A stretch of DNA of 52,609 bases. It comes from an uncultured Prevotella sp. Its GTDB lineage: Bacteria; Bacteroidota; Bacteroidia; Bacteroidales; Bacteroidaceae. Shown piece after piece: positions 24,969 to 33,796 of this stretch. Below the pieces are notes generated by a model that was given only the letters and a program-made list of their open reading frames with translations, had not been told where the DNA came from and made no database searches. The position numbers were made by a program, and so were the translations under genes. Numbering within the stretch: the first letter of the stretch is position 1; each line of letters starts with the position of its first letter. The stretch is taken from the NCBI GenBank assembly GCA_946403845.1, contig CAMJBL010000015.1, positions 1 through 52,609 on the forward strand. The letters are read 5' to 3'.

Positions 24969-26135
24969 TCATGATAGCAGACTGTCGGCCAACTGCTCCA
25001 GCAGCGCCTCATCGGCAGCCTTCATCCGAGAGCGGATGGTGACCATCGGCTCCACGATTTCGCAGTCCTTCAATCCCTCTATCATCGAGCGCATCACCTT
25101 GCCTGCCGTAGGTGCCCAGCTGCCGTTCTCGATGATACCGAAGCGACGCTTCTGATAGGCCTTGATTTGCAGGTGATAGAGGAAGTCGTGCATCACAGGG
25201 AACACGCCTGCGTCGTAGCTCGATGCAGCCACAACGACGGTCGGGTAACGGAAAGCGTCCTCGATAACCTCGGCCATATCGTCGCGACTCAAGTCGCTCA
25301 CCACCACTTTCTTAGCTCCCTTTTCGCGCAGTATCTCACCCAGATGCTCGGCAGCAGCAGCCGTTCCACCGTGAATGCTGGCGTAGGCAATCAGGATGCC
25401 TTCGCTCTCGGGCTCGTACTTGCTCCATGTGTCGTACAGCTTGATGGCAGCAGCCAGCTGTTCACCCTTGAGCACAGGACCGTGCAGCGGACAGATGGTC
25501 TGAACATCAACAGCAGCCAATTTCTTCAGCACAGTCTGTACCTGCGTACCATACTTACCACAGATATTGAAATAGTAGCGACGCGCCTCGCAGGCCCAAT
25601 CATCAGTCTCGTTGACCAATGCTCCGAATTTGCCGAATGCATCAGCAGAGAAGAGCACTTTGTCCAAGCTGTCGTAGCTCATGATGACCTCTGGCCAGTG
25701 TATCATCGCAGCCCCGATAAACTTCAGCTCATGACGGCCCAGCGAGAGTGTATCACCCTCCTTGACAGTCATCACACGACCTTCGAAGTTAACGCCCTCG
25801 AAGAAGTTGGGCAGCATTTTCACGGCCTGGGCACTGCATACGAGCTGAAGGTCAGGATAGGTCTCCAGCATCCAGGCAATGAGCGCAGCGTGGTCTGGCT
25901 CCATATGGTGAGCCACCAGATAGTCAGGCTGGCGCCCATTGAGTGCAGCCTTCAGGTTCATTTTCCACGCTTCGCCCTTGCGACGGTCGGCAGTATCCAA
26001 TACTGCTATCTTCTCATCTTCAATGAGATAGGAATTATAGCTCATGCCCTCAGGCACTACATACTGACTCTCAAACAGATCAATGTCAAGATCGTCAACA
26101 CCGATGTACTTAATGGTTTCACTTATCATATTCAT
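24969..26135 (-). CDS. Flavodiiron protein (FprA family)
   Basis: Cytoplasmic 388-residue A-type flavoprotein that reduces O2 to water and/or NO to N2O, protecting anaerobes. The N-terminal metallo-beta-lactamase-like part (about 1-245) has the di-iron ligands in HHMEPDHA (about 75-83), a His in IHWPE (about 146), Asp in SADAFG (about 165) and His in CPLHGPV. The C-terminal part (about 250-388) is a flavodoxin domain that binds FMN (IAYASIHGGTAAAAEHL). No rubredoxin domain is fused. A second ATG lies two codons in. It is four bases downstream of the PfkB gene, so the two form an operon. Confidence 0.9.
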   Translation of the reverse strand: MNMISETIKYIGVDDLDIDLFESQYVVPEGMSYNSYLIEDEKIAVLDTADRRKGEAWKMNLKAALNGRQPDYLVAHHMEPDHAALIAWMLETYPDLQLVCSAQAVKMLPNFFEGVNFEGRVMTVKEGDTLSLGRHELKFIGAAMIHWPEVIMSYDSLDKVLFSADAFGKFGALVNETDDWACEARRYYFNICGKYGTQVQTVLKKLAAVDVQTICPLHGPVLKGEQLAAAIKLYDTWSKYEPESEGILIAYASIHGGTAAAAEHLGEILREKGAKKVVVSDLSRDDMAEVIEDAFRYPTVVVAASSYDAGVFPVMHDFLYHLQIKAYQKRRFGIIENGSWAPTAGKVMRSMIEGLKDCEIVEPMVTIRSRMKAADEALLEQLADSLLS

Positions 26136-26139
26136 AATT

Positions 26140-27105
26140 TTAAATCTCCTCCATTTCTTTTATACTGGCCTCCAACTCACGTTTCTTCTCATCGGCAAAT
26201 GTCTGGTCGACGCTGTTGTCGATGCTCTTGCAGACATTCGCAGAGAATTGTTGGGCGCAAGCGATGAGCTGGTCCCATTTCGCCTCTTCAAAGCCGTTAA
26301 CAATCATTTCCCGAGTGACCCCATACTTTATCAGTCCGAAGACGAAGCCCGCATTGAAGTTGTCGCCAGCGCCAATGGTACTCACCGTTTCCATCTTCTC
26401 AACGGCATACTGTTTCTTGATATCGCCCACGGCTCTCAACTCCACAGGATCGCTGCCCTGCGTTAAGATAAAGTTCTTGGTATAGAAGGCAATCTGCGAA
26501 CGGTAGATGGCATCGGCATCTGTCTTCTTATACAGGACATCGAAGTCTTCCGATGAGCCACGCACAATGTCGGCATATTCCAGGTTCTCCAAAATGTTGG
26601 GAGTCAGTTTCATCACCTCGTGCTTATGCGAGGCACGGAAATTGACATCATAATAGATGATAGCCCCATTGTTCTTAGCATGATCGAGGAAAGCCGCCAT
26701 CTGGGGACGGATCACAGGATTAACCGCATAATAAGAGCCGAACATCACGATGTCATCTGGCTGGATGTCAGGATAGACAAAGTCCATCTGGTCGTGCGGA
26801 TGATCCTTATAGAAGATATAGTCAGCATCGTTCTTCTCATTGAGGAACGCTAAAGACACGGGTGATTTCGATTCCGGATAAACGGCAATATTATCCGCAT
26901 TCACCCCGTTCTCCTGCGAGAAAGAGATGATACGTTCCCCTACTCGGTCATTACCTGTCTCACTGATAAAAGAGGCTGGCACGCCTGAACGGCCTAAAGA
27001 GATGACGCCATTGAATACCGACCCGCCTGGCACAGCGCCGATAGGCTGGTCATTCTTGAAGATAATGTCGAGAACAGTCTCGCCTATTCCTATTACTTTT
27101 CGCAT
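26140..27105 (-). CDS. PfkB-family carbohydrate kinase (fructokinase-like)
   Basis: Cytoplasmic sugar kinase of 321 residues, ribokinase superfamily. The N-terminal GGSVFNGVISLGRSG substrate-binding block and the C-terminal catalytic motif TIGAGDNFNAGF (about 240-251, Asp as base) are present. Similarity to bacterial fructokinases is the closest that can be offered; the substrate is not fixed by sequence. It leads a two-gene operon with the flavodiiron protein, from a promoter at 27127-27134. Confidence 0.85.
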   Translation of the reverse strand: MRKVIGIGETVLDIIFKNDQPIGAVPGGSVFNGVISLGRSGVPASFISETGNDRVGERIISFSQENGVNADNIAVYPESKSPVSLAFLNEKNDADYIFYKDHPHDQMDFVYPDIQPDDIVMFGSYYAVNPVIRPQMAAFLDHAKNNGAIIYYDVNFRASHKHEVMKLTPNILENLEYADIVRGSSEDFDVLYKKTDADAIYRSQIAFYTKNFILTQGSDPVELRAVGDIKKQYAVEKMETVSTIGAGDNFNAGFVFGLIKYGVTREMIVNGFEEAKWDQLIACAQQFSANVCKSIDNSVDQTFADEKKRELEASIKEMEEI

Positions 27106-27126
27106 TGTTTTTTATAATTGATGGTG

Positions 27127-27134
27127 CAAAGATA
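27127..27134 (-). promoter_or_regulatory. -7 element of the PfkB operon
   Basis: TATCTTTG on the minus strand, 21 bases before the ATG. The place where its -33 element should be is occupied by the heptamer array at 27141-27175. Confidence 0.6.
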
Positions 27135-27140
27135 CAAAAA

Positions 27141-27175
27141 AGTTTATAGTTTATTGTTTATAGTTTATAGTTTTT
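27141..27175. repeat. Heptamer array between divergent promoters
   Basis: Five 7-base units (AGTTTAT, AGTTTAT, TGTTTAT, AGTTTAT, AGTTTTT) lie exactly between the -7 elements of the PfkB and M16 genes, in the upstream-element region of both. Confidence 0.8.
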
Positions 27176-27178
27176 TTG

Positions 27179-27186
27179 TAATTTTG
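27179..27186 (+). promoter_or_regulatory. -7 element of the M16 gene, almost no leader
   Basis: TAATTTTG matches the consensus and ends eight bases before the ATG at 27195. The -33 region is the heptamer array. Confidence 0.6.
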
Positions 27187-27194
27187 CGGGCAAA

Positions 27195-28454
27195 ATGGCA
27201 AAATATAACACCCATACCCTTCCAAACGGTCTGCGAATCATTCATCTGCCAACGACTTCGCGGGTGGTTTATTGTGGCTATCAGATAGCTGCAGGAACAC
27301 GTGATGAAGGCTCTGGCGAAGAGGGTATGGCCCATTTTTGTGAGCATATGACCTTCAAGGGAACGGAAAAGCGCAATGCCCTCCAGATCATCAACGCTTT
27401 AGAAGGCTTGGGTGGTGAACTCAACGCTTTTACCAACAAGGAAGACACCACCTTCTATGCAGCCATCTCGAAAGACCATTTTGCCCAGGCCGTAAATGTA
27501 CTGACGGATATCGTCTTCCACAGCCAATATCCGCAACAGGAGATTGACAAAGAAGTGGAAGTGATTTGCGATGAAATCGAGAGTTATAACGATTCACCAG
27601 CGGAACTCATTTACGACGAATTTGAGAATCTTCTTTTTGAGGGTCATCCCTTGGGACACAATATCCTTGGCAAAGCTGAGCAACTGCGCACCTATACAAC
27701 AGAAAACGCCCTGCGTTTTGTTCGTCGCTACTATCGCCCTGACAATGCTATCTTCTTTGCCTATGGCGATGTGGACTTTGGGAAACTGGTGAAAAAGTTA
27801 AATAGTTTACAGTTGACAGTTTACAGTTTACAGTTGATAACTCCTGCTACATGCACGACTCCGCTTGCAAACAAATCATCTGTAAACTGTAAACTGTCAA
27901 CTGTCAACAATATTATCACCCGTTCCCTCGGTACACATCAGGCCCATGTGATGCTTGGCTCGCGGGCCTATGATATCCACCATCCCCTTCGCATCCCCCT
28001 TTACCTGCTCAACAACATCTTAGGGGGACCAGGTATGAATGCCCGTCTGAATCTCTCCCTCAGAGAGCGAAACGGACTGGTCTACACAGTCGAGAGTACG
28101 ATGGTGAGCTATAGCGACACTGGTATGTGGTGCATCTACTTCGGTTGCGATCCTCACGATGTGAAAAGATGTCTGCGTCTGGTACATCGCGAACTTAACA
28201 AAGTAATGCAAAAGCCGCTCAGTGCCACACAGCTACGCAATGCCAAGCGTCAACTGAAAGGTCAGATTGCCATCGCCTGCGACAACCACGAACAGTTTGC
28301 ACTCGACTTTGGCAAGAGTTTCCTGCATTACGGTTGGGAAAAAGATATCACCCACCTCTATGAAAGCATCGATAAAGTCACAGCCGTAGACATACAAAAA
28401 GTAGCGAACGAGCTGTTCGCTACTGAGAGACTGACAACGCTAATTTTCAAATAA
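27195..28454 (+). CDS. M16 zinc metallopeptidase
   Basis: Pitrilysin/processing-peptidase family protein of 419 residues, the size of single-unit M16B enzymes. The inverted zinc motif HxxEH is present in AHFCEHMTF (about 46-50), and a downstream Glu cluster (EVICDEIESY, about 120) supplies the third ligand. No signal peptide is evident, so it is probably cytoplasmic. The stretch between the two half-domains (about 204-240) is encoded by a heptamer array with a perfect inverted repeat; it keeps the frame and leaves both halves complete. Its stop is directly followed, with no gap, by the stop of the convergent GH92 gene. Confidence 0.9.
   Translation: MAKYNTHTLPNGLRIIHLPTTSRVVYCGYQIAAGTRDEGSGEEGMAHFCEHMTFKGTEKRNALQIINALEGLGGELNAFTNKEDTTFYAAISKDHFAQAVNVLTDIVFHSQYPQQEIDKEVEVICDEIESYNDSPAELIYDEFENLLFEGHPLGHNILGKAEQLRTYTTENALRFVRRYYRPDNAIFFAYGDVDFGKLVKKLNSLQLTVYSLQLITPATCTTPLANKSSVNCKLSTVNNIITRSLGTHQAHVMLGSRAYDIHHPLRIPLYLLNNILGGPGMNARLNLSLRERNGLVYTVESTMVSYSDTGMWCIYFGCDPHDVKRCLRLVHRELNKVMQKPLSATQLRNAKRQLKGQIAIACDNHEQFALDFGKSFLHYGWEKDITHLYESIDKVTAVDIQKVANELFATERLTTLIFK
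27804..27908. repeat. Heptamer arrays forming a 25-bp perfect inverted repeat in M16
   Basis: Left array: AGTTTAC, AGTTGAC, AGTTTAC, AGTTTAC, AGTTGAT (27804-27838). Right array: GTAAACT twice, GTCAACT, GTCAAC (27882-27908). Bases 27809-27833 and 27880-27904 are exact reverse complements, separated by 46 bases of unique sequence. Both lie in frame in the M16 gene. Confidence 0.9.
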
Positions 28455-31400
28455 TTATTCGCTACCAACGATTTCGCTGTGCGTAATATAATTCCTCTCT
28501 TTCGGCAGGGATTGAGGCGTTATCACGAACTGTCGACCACCAGGCAAGTTAAGAGTTACCTTCTGGAAACGGGGAGCCGAAAGCATGTATTTGTCAGTAG
28601 CTGGACAGACAGGATAGAAGCCTATCGACGAGAAGATATACCAAGCCGACATCTGACCTGCATCGTCATTACCTGACAAACCACCAGGCGTGTCGTTGTA
28701 TTCCGTGTCGAGGATGTGCGCCACCCGCTGAATGGTCTTATCCCTTTTACCGATGAAATCGTACAAATAGGCAATCTGATGACAAGGCTCATTACCATGC
28801 CAATAGCGGCCTTCCGTAAACATCGAGTCGAGTTTGGCCTCAAACTTCTGAGGGCCACCAAGCACCTCAACGAGTCCCTCCACATTCTGAGGCACATACC
28901 AGGTATAATGACAGGCAGCTCCCTCCGTAATCCAAGACTTGCGACGGATAAAGTCTGTGTTATCCTCGAATCTGCCGCCATCATCCTTCTTCCTTGAGAT
29001 TTTCATAGGAGCATGACGCCCATCACAATAGCCTGTCTTCGGATTGATGACATGACGCCAGTTCTCCGAGCGACGCATCAGTTCCTTGTAATCCTCATCC
29101 TTGCCAAGGGCCTTTGCTAATTGAGCCACAGCAAAGTCGTCGAAAGCATACTCGAGGGTGCGCGAAGTCTGCTCTTCTGTGTGGTAAGCCTCCTTCACAC
29201 TATCCTCTAAAGGAATATAGCCATACTTCAGATAACTCTCAAGTGCCCTGCGCCCCATACCATTCTTATAATCCTCATACGATGTTGGTGTCTCGAAGGC
29301 ATTTTTACGCATACCCTCATAAGCTTTTTTTACGTTGAAATCGCGGATTCCTTTGATATAGGCATCTGCCAAAGCGACACTACAATGGTCGCCAATCATC
29401 GCTGCCGTATAGCTGTTCCAACAGGGGAAGATAGGCATCCACCCACCATCTGCATACATCAACACCAGAGACTGCATCATATCAGCCGACTCTTTGGGGG
29501 CAATGATGTTATAAAGCGGATGAACGGCGCGATAGGTGTCCCACATCGAGAAGTCGCCATAGTATTTTCGAGGAGATTCACCACGTAATAGGATAGGAAT
29601 CCTGCCTTTGCCATGAGAGAAGCCAGAGAAACGACCATTAGCATCACTCATCTCACGAGGCAGGAAGGAAGCACGATAAAGGGCGCCATAGAATTGATTC
29701 ACGCGAGCCGTATCCGAGTCCTCTACATCAATGGTATGCAGACGCTCAACCCACTGTTGAGCAAGATGCTCCATCATACTATCAAAATCATTCGTCTCTG
29801 CCTCTACAGCAAAATTGTCCGCGCAGTTACTGATGGAAGTAAACGATGTGGCTGCTTTCAGGATAATCGGCTCATGGGCCTTACCCTTAAAGGTGAACCA
29901 TGCACAGAGACTGTCGCAACCAGAATCCACGATTTCATCGTAGGCCTGCAACATATAATGTCCGCTGAAACCAGCTGGCTCACCCCATCCCTGATAGATG
30001 CGGTGCACAGGGTTATAACCAAAGATTGTTTTATCCTGTGAATTAATCTTCAGATAGCCCTCGCCTTCATCACTATTGTGATTAAGTACTATATGTACAG
30101 GTCCGTCATGTTCTGGTGTAATACGGAAAATGGCCGCATGGCTACTGCCTGTCATCTCCAGTTTCAGATGCTCCTGAGGCAAACGAACGGCATAATAATG
30201 GGGATGCGAGATTTCTTCTTGGTGATAGAAAGGTGTTGCCCGTTCCTCTGGCAGCAGACGCAGTTTGCCGCCAAGAGCCGCAAAGGTAAAAGAGCCGTAG
30301 TCCTGCGTGCAACCACCTACAATCCAATGACTGTTGCGGATGCCTTGGAAGAGCGAGTCTGTATAATAATAAGGTGCCACACACTTCTTCTCCGTATCTC
30401 GTGTCTGCGGTGTCCAGAAATTCTGACCATTAGGTGAAAGCACGGCAGGCAGCGTCTGTCCATGTTCTTCAGAGCCTTTGCCAAAAAGTCCTGCCGTCTT
30501 CGTGTTCGCAGGAGCCGTTCCCACCATCGTATTCAGGTCACAAAGTTGGCGCAAATGCTCAAGATAGTGCAGACGATCTGTCACATGCTGCTTCAAATCC
30601 TCCCAATCGTAGATATTTAGAGGTGAGAGGTGAGAGGTAAGAGGTGAGAGATTACTTATCGTTGCCGGTCGCTCATTAAGCAGCAGTTGCACAAGCACCT
30701 TACCCTGTGCATTTTTGTAGAATATCATTTGCAGATTCGCCCCCATCGGCAAAATGACATCCATCGGCATACCCTTTGTATCAACACCCATCAGCGTCAT
30801 TAGGCGGTAGAGATTGGTATCATGACCAAAGCGGAGATCTGCACCAACGCCCTCTCTGGCGATGGCCGCATCAGCATCTGCCTGAATACGATGCCAGAGC
30901 GAAGTAGCACAACGGGCGGCAATGCCATGATTCATAATAGTATCACTATTCTGGAGCGTCATCCGGCAGTTGTTCAGGTTGTAAACCGTATACAACTCCT
31001 CTTCCGTGAAGATATCATAGAGCGAAACGTCAAGCTCCACATTTTGCATATCCGAAGCAATGGTATGCAATTCTGACAGCAACTTTTCCCTATTCGGCTG
31101 CGACATATGGCTGGCATCCGTAAACAGGGCATTGATGAAGCGATCTGTAGATAACGGCAAGGGCCAGTCTCGCGAATGTTCAAGGTAACTCTGCTCTTTC
31201 GACTTATAGGCAATCCACGCCATATCCTCCTCACGGGTGATGGGGTCGATTTGTATGGCTGGATTCTGCGTCTTCAGTTCGGAAACGAAGTTTTCCATGC
31301 TGGTCTTGCAGCGATTGACCGTACTCGAATGAGCCGTCAGATGAGCCTCAGCCGTAAAGAGCTGGGGGAAATTCTGATACATCCTTTGGGCTATCTGACG

Positions 31401-31775
31401 ATGCTGCCTGCCCCCTAAAGACGTCAGCAAACCACCGTTACCCTCTGCATTCTTCCAAATCTTCTCCAGACGCTTTCGAACATTCTTGCCCAACTTGGTT
31501 AAGCGATTCTTATCCTCAAACTGTTTGTTGACCCAGATATACCGTTTATCATTAGGCAGCCAGCGTGAACCGTGCCTGCCGTAATGCGAGATATAGAAAG
31601 GTTCATAACCATCGGGGGCTGCCGTCAACGTCGTCTCCGTCACAGGATACGCATAATACACGCCACCTAATTTCTCATATTGGGCAGATATGGGCAAAAG
31701 GGCAAAAAGATGAAGGGGTAAAGCTACCACTACCCGTCTTAACACCATATCTAAGTCATTCTTTAGTATATTCAT
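28455..31775 (-). CDS. MINPP-type histidine phosphatase fused to GH92 glycosidase (1106 aa)
   Basis: Secreted bifunctional enzyme. A signal peptide (possible later start at 31748) precedes a histidine acid phosphatase domain (about 35-410) with HYGRHGSRW (about 64-72), a STVNRC arginine block and a GHDTN proton-donor motif (about 317). A linker follows, and a GH92 exo-alpha-mannosidase domain (about 460-1106) with WITEG (acid Glu, about 951), GNEP (about 995) and GNDDAGQMSAW (about 1035). The residue before the Glu of GNEP is Asn, not the His reported for the alpha-1,2-specific enzymes, so specificity is open. The phosphatase part resembles the genes at 46467 and 47777. A combined action on phosphorylated mannans is an inference. 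It is six bases downstream of the TPR kinase gene. Confidence 0.85.
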   Translation of the reverse strand: MNILKNDLDMVLRRVVVALPLHLFALLPISAQYEKLGGVYYAYPVTETTLTAAPDGYEPFYISHYGRHGSRWLPNDKRYIWVNKQFEDKNRLTKLGKNVRKRLEKIWKNAEGNGGLLTSLGGRQHRQIAQRMYQNFPQLFTAEAHLTAHSSTVNRCKTSMENFVSELKTQNPAIQIDPITREEDMAWIAYKSKEQSYLEHSRDWPLPLSTDRFINALFTDASHMSQPNREKLLSELHTIASDMQNVELDVSLYDIFTEEELYTVYNLNNCRMTLQNSDTIMNHGIAARCATSLWHRIQADADAAIAREGVGADLRFGHDTNLYRLMTLMGVDTKGMPMDVILPMGANLQMIFYKNAQGKVLVQLLLNERPATISNLSPLTSHLSPLNIYDWEDLKQHVTDRLHYLEHLRQLCDLNTMVGTAPANTKTAGLFGKGSEEHGQTLPAVLSPNGQNFWTPQTRDTEKKCVAPYYYTDSLFQGIRNSHWIVGGCTQDYGSFTFAALGGKLRLLPEERATPFYHQEEISHPHYYAVRLPQEHLKLEMTGSSHAAIFRITPEHDGPVHIVLNHNSDEGEGYLKINSQDKTIFGYNPVHRIYQGWGEPAGFSGHYMLQAYDEIVDSGCDSLCAWFTFKGKAHEPIILKAATSFTSISNCADNFAVEAETNDFDSMMEHLAQQWVERLHTIDVEDSDTARVNQFYGALYRASFLPREMSDANGRFSGFSHGKGRIPILLRGESPRKYYGDFSMWDTYRAVHPLYNIIAPKESADMMQSLVLMYADGGWMPIFPCWNSYTAAMIGDHCSVALADAYIKGIRDFNVKKAYEGMRKNAFETPTSYEDYKNGMGRRALESYLKYGYIPLEDSVKEAYHTEEQTSRTLEYAFDDFAVAQLAKALGKDEDYKELMRRSENWRHVINPKTGYCDGRHAPMKISRKKDDGGRFEDNTDFIRRKSWITEGAACHYTWYVPQNVEGLVEVLGGPQKFEAKLDSMFTEGRYWHGNEPCHQIAYLYDFIGKRDKTIQRVAHILDTEYNDTPGGLSGNDDAGQMSAWYIFSSIGFYPVCPATDKYMLSAPRFQKVTLNLPGGRQFVITPQSLPKERNYITHSEIVGSE
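30619..30650. repeat. Heptamer array in the phosphatase domain of the fusion
   Basis: Units AGAGGTG, AGAGGTG, AGAGGTA, AGAGGTG and a half unit, encoding NLSPLTSHLSPLNIYDW on the minus strand. It occupies a loop where the paralogous phosphatases have an unrelated PIKTDCAPYYHW-type segment. Confidence 0.85.
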
Positions 31776-31781
31776 TTCCTA

Positions 31782-33710
31782 TTACGTCCTAAGCAGTTCA
31801 AAGACAAAGCGTGAACCTTCTTTATAACTTGTATCCAGCCACAAATCGCCACCCATACGTCGGGCCGAAGAACGGGCAACCGTCAATCCGACACCTGTAC
31901 CAACTGTGAAATTATCGAGCTGCACGAACTCCTCGAAGACATGCTCCGTCTGGTCTGCAGGAATGCCGATACCTGTATCTTCAACGGTAAAGACAACCTT
32001 ACTGTCCGTATATGTCATACTTAGAGTAATGCTTCCTTCACGCGTAAACTTCATGGCATTCTCTAATAGCTGTGTGAGGATGCGGATCGCATATAACTTA
32101 TTGGTACGCAATGGAATCATCTGGATTTGATTCACCTCAAATACAACGGTCGATTCTACGCGTCTGACAAGGGGCATGTTATCAAAGGTGGAGCGGCCAG
32201 GACGGGTATGAAGGGCTATCTTGGAATGATCGATGGCCTGTGACACAATGTCCACGACATTTGTCTGGTCATTCCGTTCAATAAGCACCTCACTACTGGC
32301 ATCGCTCAGTTCAAGCATACGGTCTACCAGATCGGTAATACGCTCTGTGTTCTCAGTCACCCGTTCCTGTAGGTCTCTCTTTTCGTCATCTGGCAGATCC
32401 ATGTCGGGTTTGGTCAGTATCTGCGTGAAACCAGAGACAATATTCAAAGGTGTCCGTATCTCGTGGGAGATGTTACGGATGAATTCACTCTTCATCTTCG
32501 ACGACGCCTGTGCCCGTTCATTCGCAATCCGTAGCTCCTCATTGGCTTTCTTCTGTCTGATGGCGCTACGCCAACCATAGATAATCAACAACAAGAGGGC
32601 CAAAACGATTGAAGAGGCGGTAATCAACGTGTATAGCAAGCGAGCACGTTGCTGTTCTATCTTAAGTTCATCGACCTGGAACAACGTATTCAACTCATCA
32701 AGATGCTGACGGGCATCGCGCCCAAAGACAGAGTCCTTATCATGATAGAGCCGTTGATAGATCTGTGCAGCCTCTGCACCCTGCCCCAACATCATCAATG
32801 CCTGCGCACGAACATCTTCTATATGATCATCCCTCTCCTTGGTTGTGATACTCACACTGTCAGTATAAAGCAGGGCTTTCGCTGCATCGCCCTTGGCCAG
32901 ATAGTAGCGGGCCTGCATCTTATAGCAATGATGCAGACTAAGGGCCGTTTTTATCAAATGCGCGTGGTGGACGGCAGTATCAAGAGCCAGCTTGGCTTCC
33001 TCAAGTCTTTGTAGTCCGATAAAGGCTGCGGTACGTGCCAGATAGCAGGAATTGTAGCATTCGCGAACCTCAGACTTTTCTACCTTGCCGACCTTATTGT
33101 GGAGGAACTCAAGCCATTCTTCCGTCAGCTTCAGCTCACGGTCATAGGCCTTGTCATAGTCGTAGGCTTTCGCCATACGGTAGTAGATGCTACTCAGCGA
33201 ACTGAAATCATCCTCCTCGCCTTCCATCAGTTCGGCATAGTGCTGCAAGGCTTCAACGGCAGGCTCCGTCTGCTTCATGTTCAGGTAGATGATGCCTATC
33301 TGCTTGTAGGCCATTGCCCGCCCTAATTTGTTATTGCGCTCCTTGGCATCGTCAAGCATCCGTTGTGTCTCCTGCAAAGACTGTTGCAGCTTACCCATTG
33401 CACTCAGGGCATTGGTCTTGAGCTGCCAGGTACGGTAATAATTGTCCCACTGGCCATTCTTGCTGAACCACTCCATCTGGTATTCAGCCTCTTTGGCCTG
33501 TTGCTCTGTCAGCGAATAATTCTTCAAGGTGAGCATCTTCTGCCAACGGGCATCACTTTCTCTTTCGACATCACCCCTCAGTTGTTGCTGGGAAATTTGC
33601 ACTTCAATCCTTGCCAAGGCTGCCTTTGCGGCATCCTCGCTTTCTGTCGGACCTGCATAAAGCGTAAAGCATCCTATCAGAAGGCCAAAGATTGATAATA
33701 GTCGTTTCAT
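31782..33710 (-). CDS. TPR-containing sensor histidine kinase
   Basis: Sensor kinase of 642 residues. A signal peptide is followed by a periplasmic region of about six tetratricopeptide-type repeats (about 20-340), one transmembrane segment (about 357-380), a short coiled coil, a HisKA domain with intact NISHEIRTPLN (His about 414) and a HATPase_c domain with DTGIGIP (about 583) and GTGVGLTVA (about 606). No receiver domain is fused. It lies between the two GH92 genes and is followed after six bases by the fusion gene, so it may respond to the glycans those enzymes act on. The start at 33710 gives a signal peptide; an ATG 18 codons upstream would not. Confidence 0.9.
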   Translation of the reverse strand: MKRLLSIFGLLIGCFTLYAGPTESEDAAKAALARIEVQISQQQLRGDVERESDARWQKMLTLKNYSLTEQQAKEAEYQMEWFSKNGQWDNYYRTWQLKTNALSAMGKLQQSLQETQRMLDDAKERNNKLGRAMAYKQIGIIYLNMKQTEPAVEALQHYAELMEGEEDDFSSLSSIYYRMAKAYDYDKAYDRELKLTEEWLEFLHNKVGKVEKSEVRECYNSCYLARTAAFIGLQRLEEAKLALDTAVHHAHLIKTALSLHHCYKMQARYYLAKGDAAKALLYTDSVSITTKERDDHIEDVRAQALMMLGQGAEAAQIYQRLYHDKDSVFGRDARQHLDELNTLFQVDELKIEQQRARLLYTLITASSIVLALLLLIIYGWRSAIRQKKANEELRIANERAQASSKMKSEFIRNISHEIRTPLNIVSGFTQILTKPDMDLPDDEKRDLQERVTENTERITDLVDRMLELSDASSEVLIERNDQTNVVDIVSQAIDHSKIALHTRPGRSTFDNMPLVRRVESTVVFEVNQIQMIPLRTNKLYAIRILTQLLENAMKFTREGSITLSMTYTDSKVVFTVEDTGIGIPADQTEHVFEEFVQLDNFTVGTGVGLTVARSSARRMGGDLWLDTSYKEGSRFVFELLRT

Positions 33711-33741
33711 CGCTTGTATGATAGATTCTCTCACGCGATTG

Positions 33742-33773
33742 CAAATATACCACTTTTTACGCAAACTTCCAAA
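33742..33773 (-). promoter_or_regulatory. Promoter of the kinase and GH92-fusion operon
   Basis: TATATTTG (33742-33749) with TTTG (33770-33773) 20 bases upstream on the minus strand; the leader is about 28 bases. Confidence 0.75.
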
Positions 33774-33796
33774 TTTTTAGGCGAAAAGTTTCAAAA

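Noticed and set aside
25167..26267. 366-codon plus-strand ORF opposite the flavodiiron gene
   Set aside because: It is a shadow of a well-recognised gene in another frame; the translation has no signal, domain or motif.
31782..33710. Hybrid two-component system (HTCS) regulating the GH92 genes
   Set aside because: The protein has TPR repeats and ends after the ATPase domain; there is no receiver, AraC domain or beta-propeller sensor.
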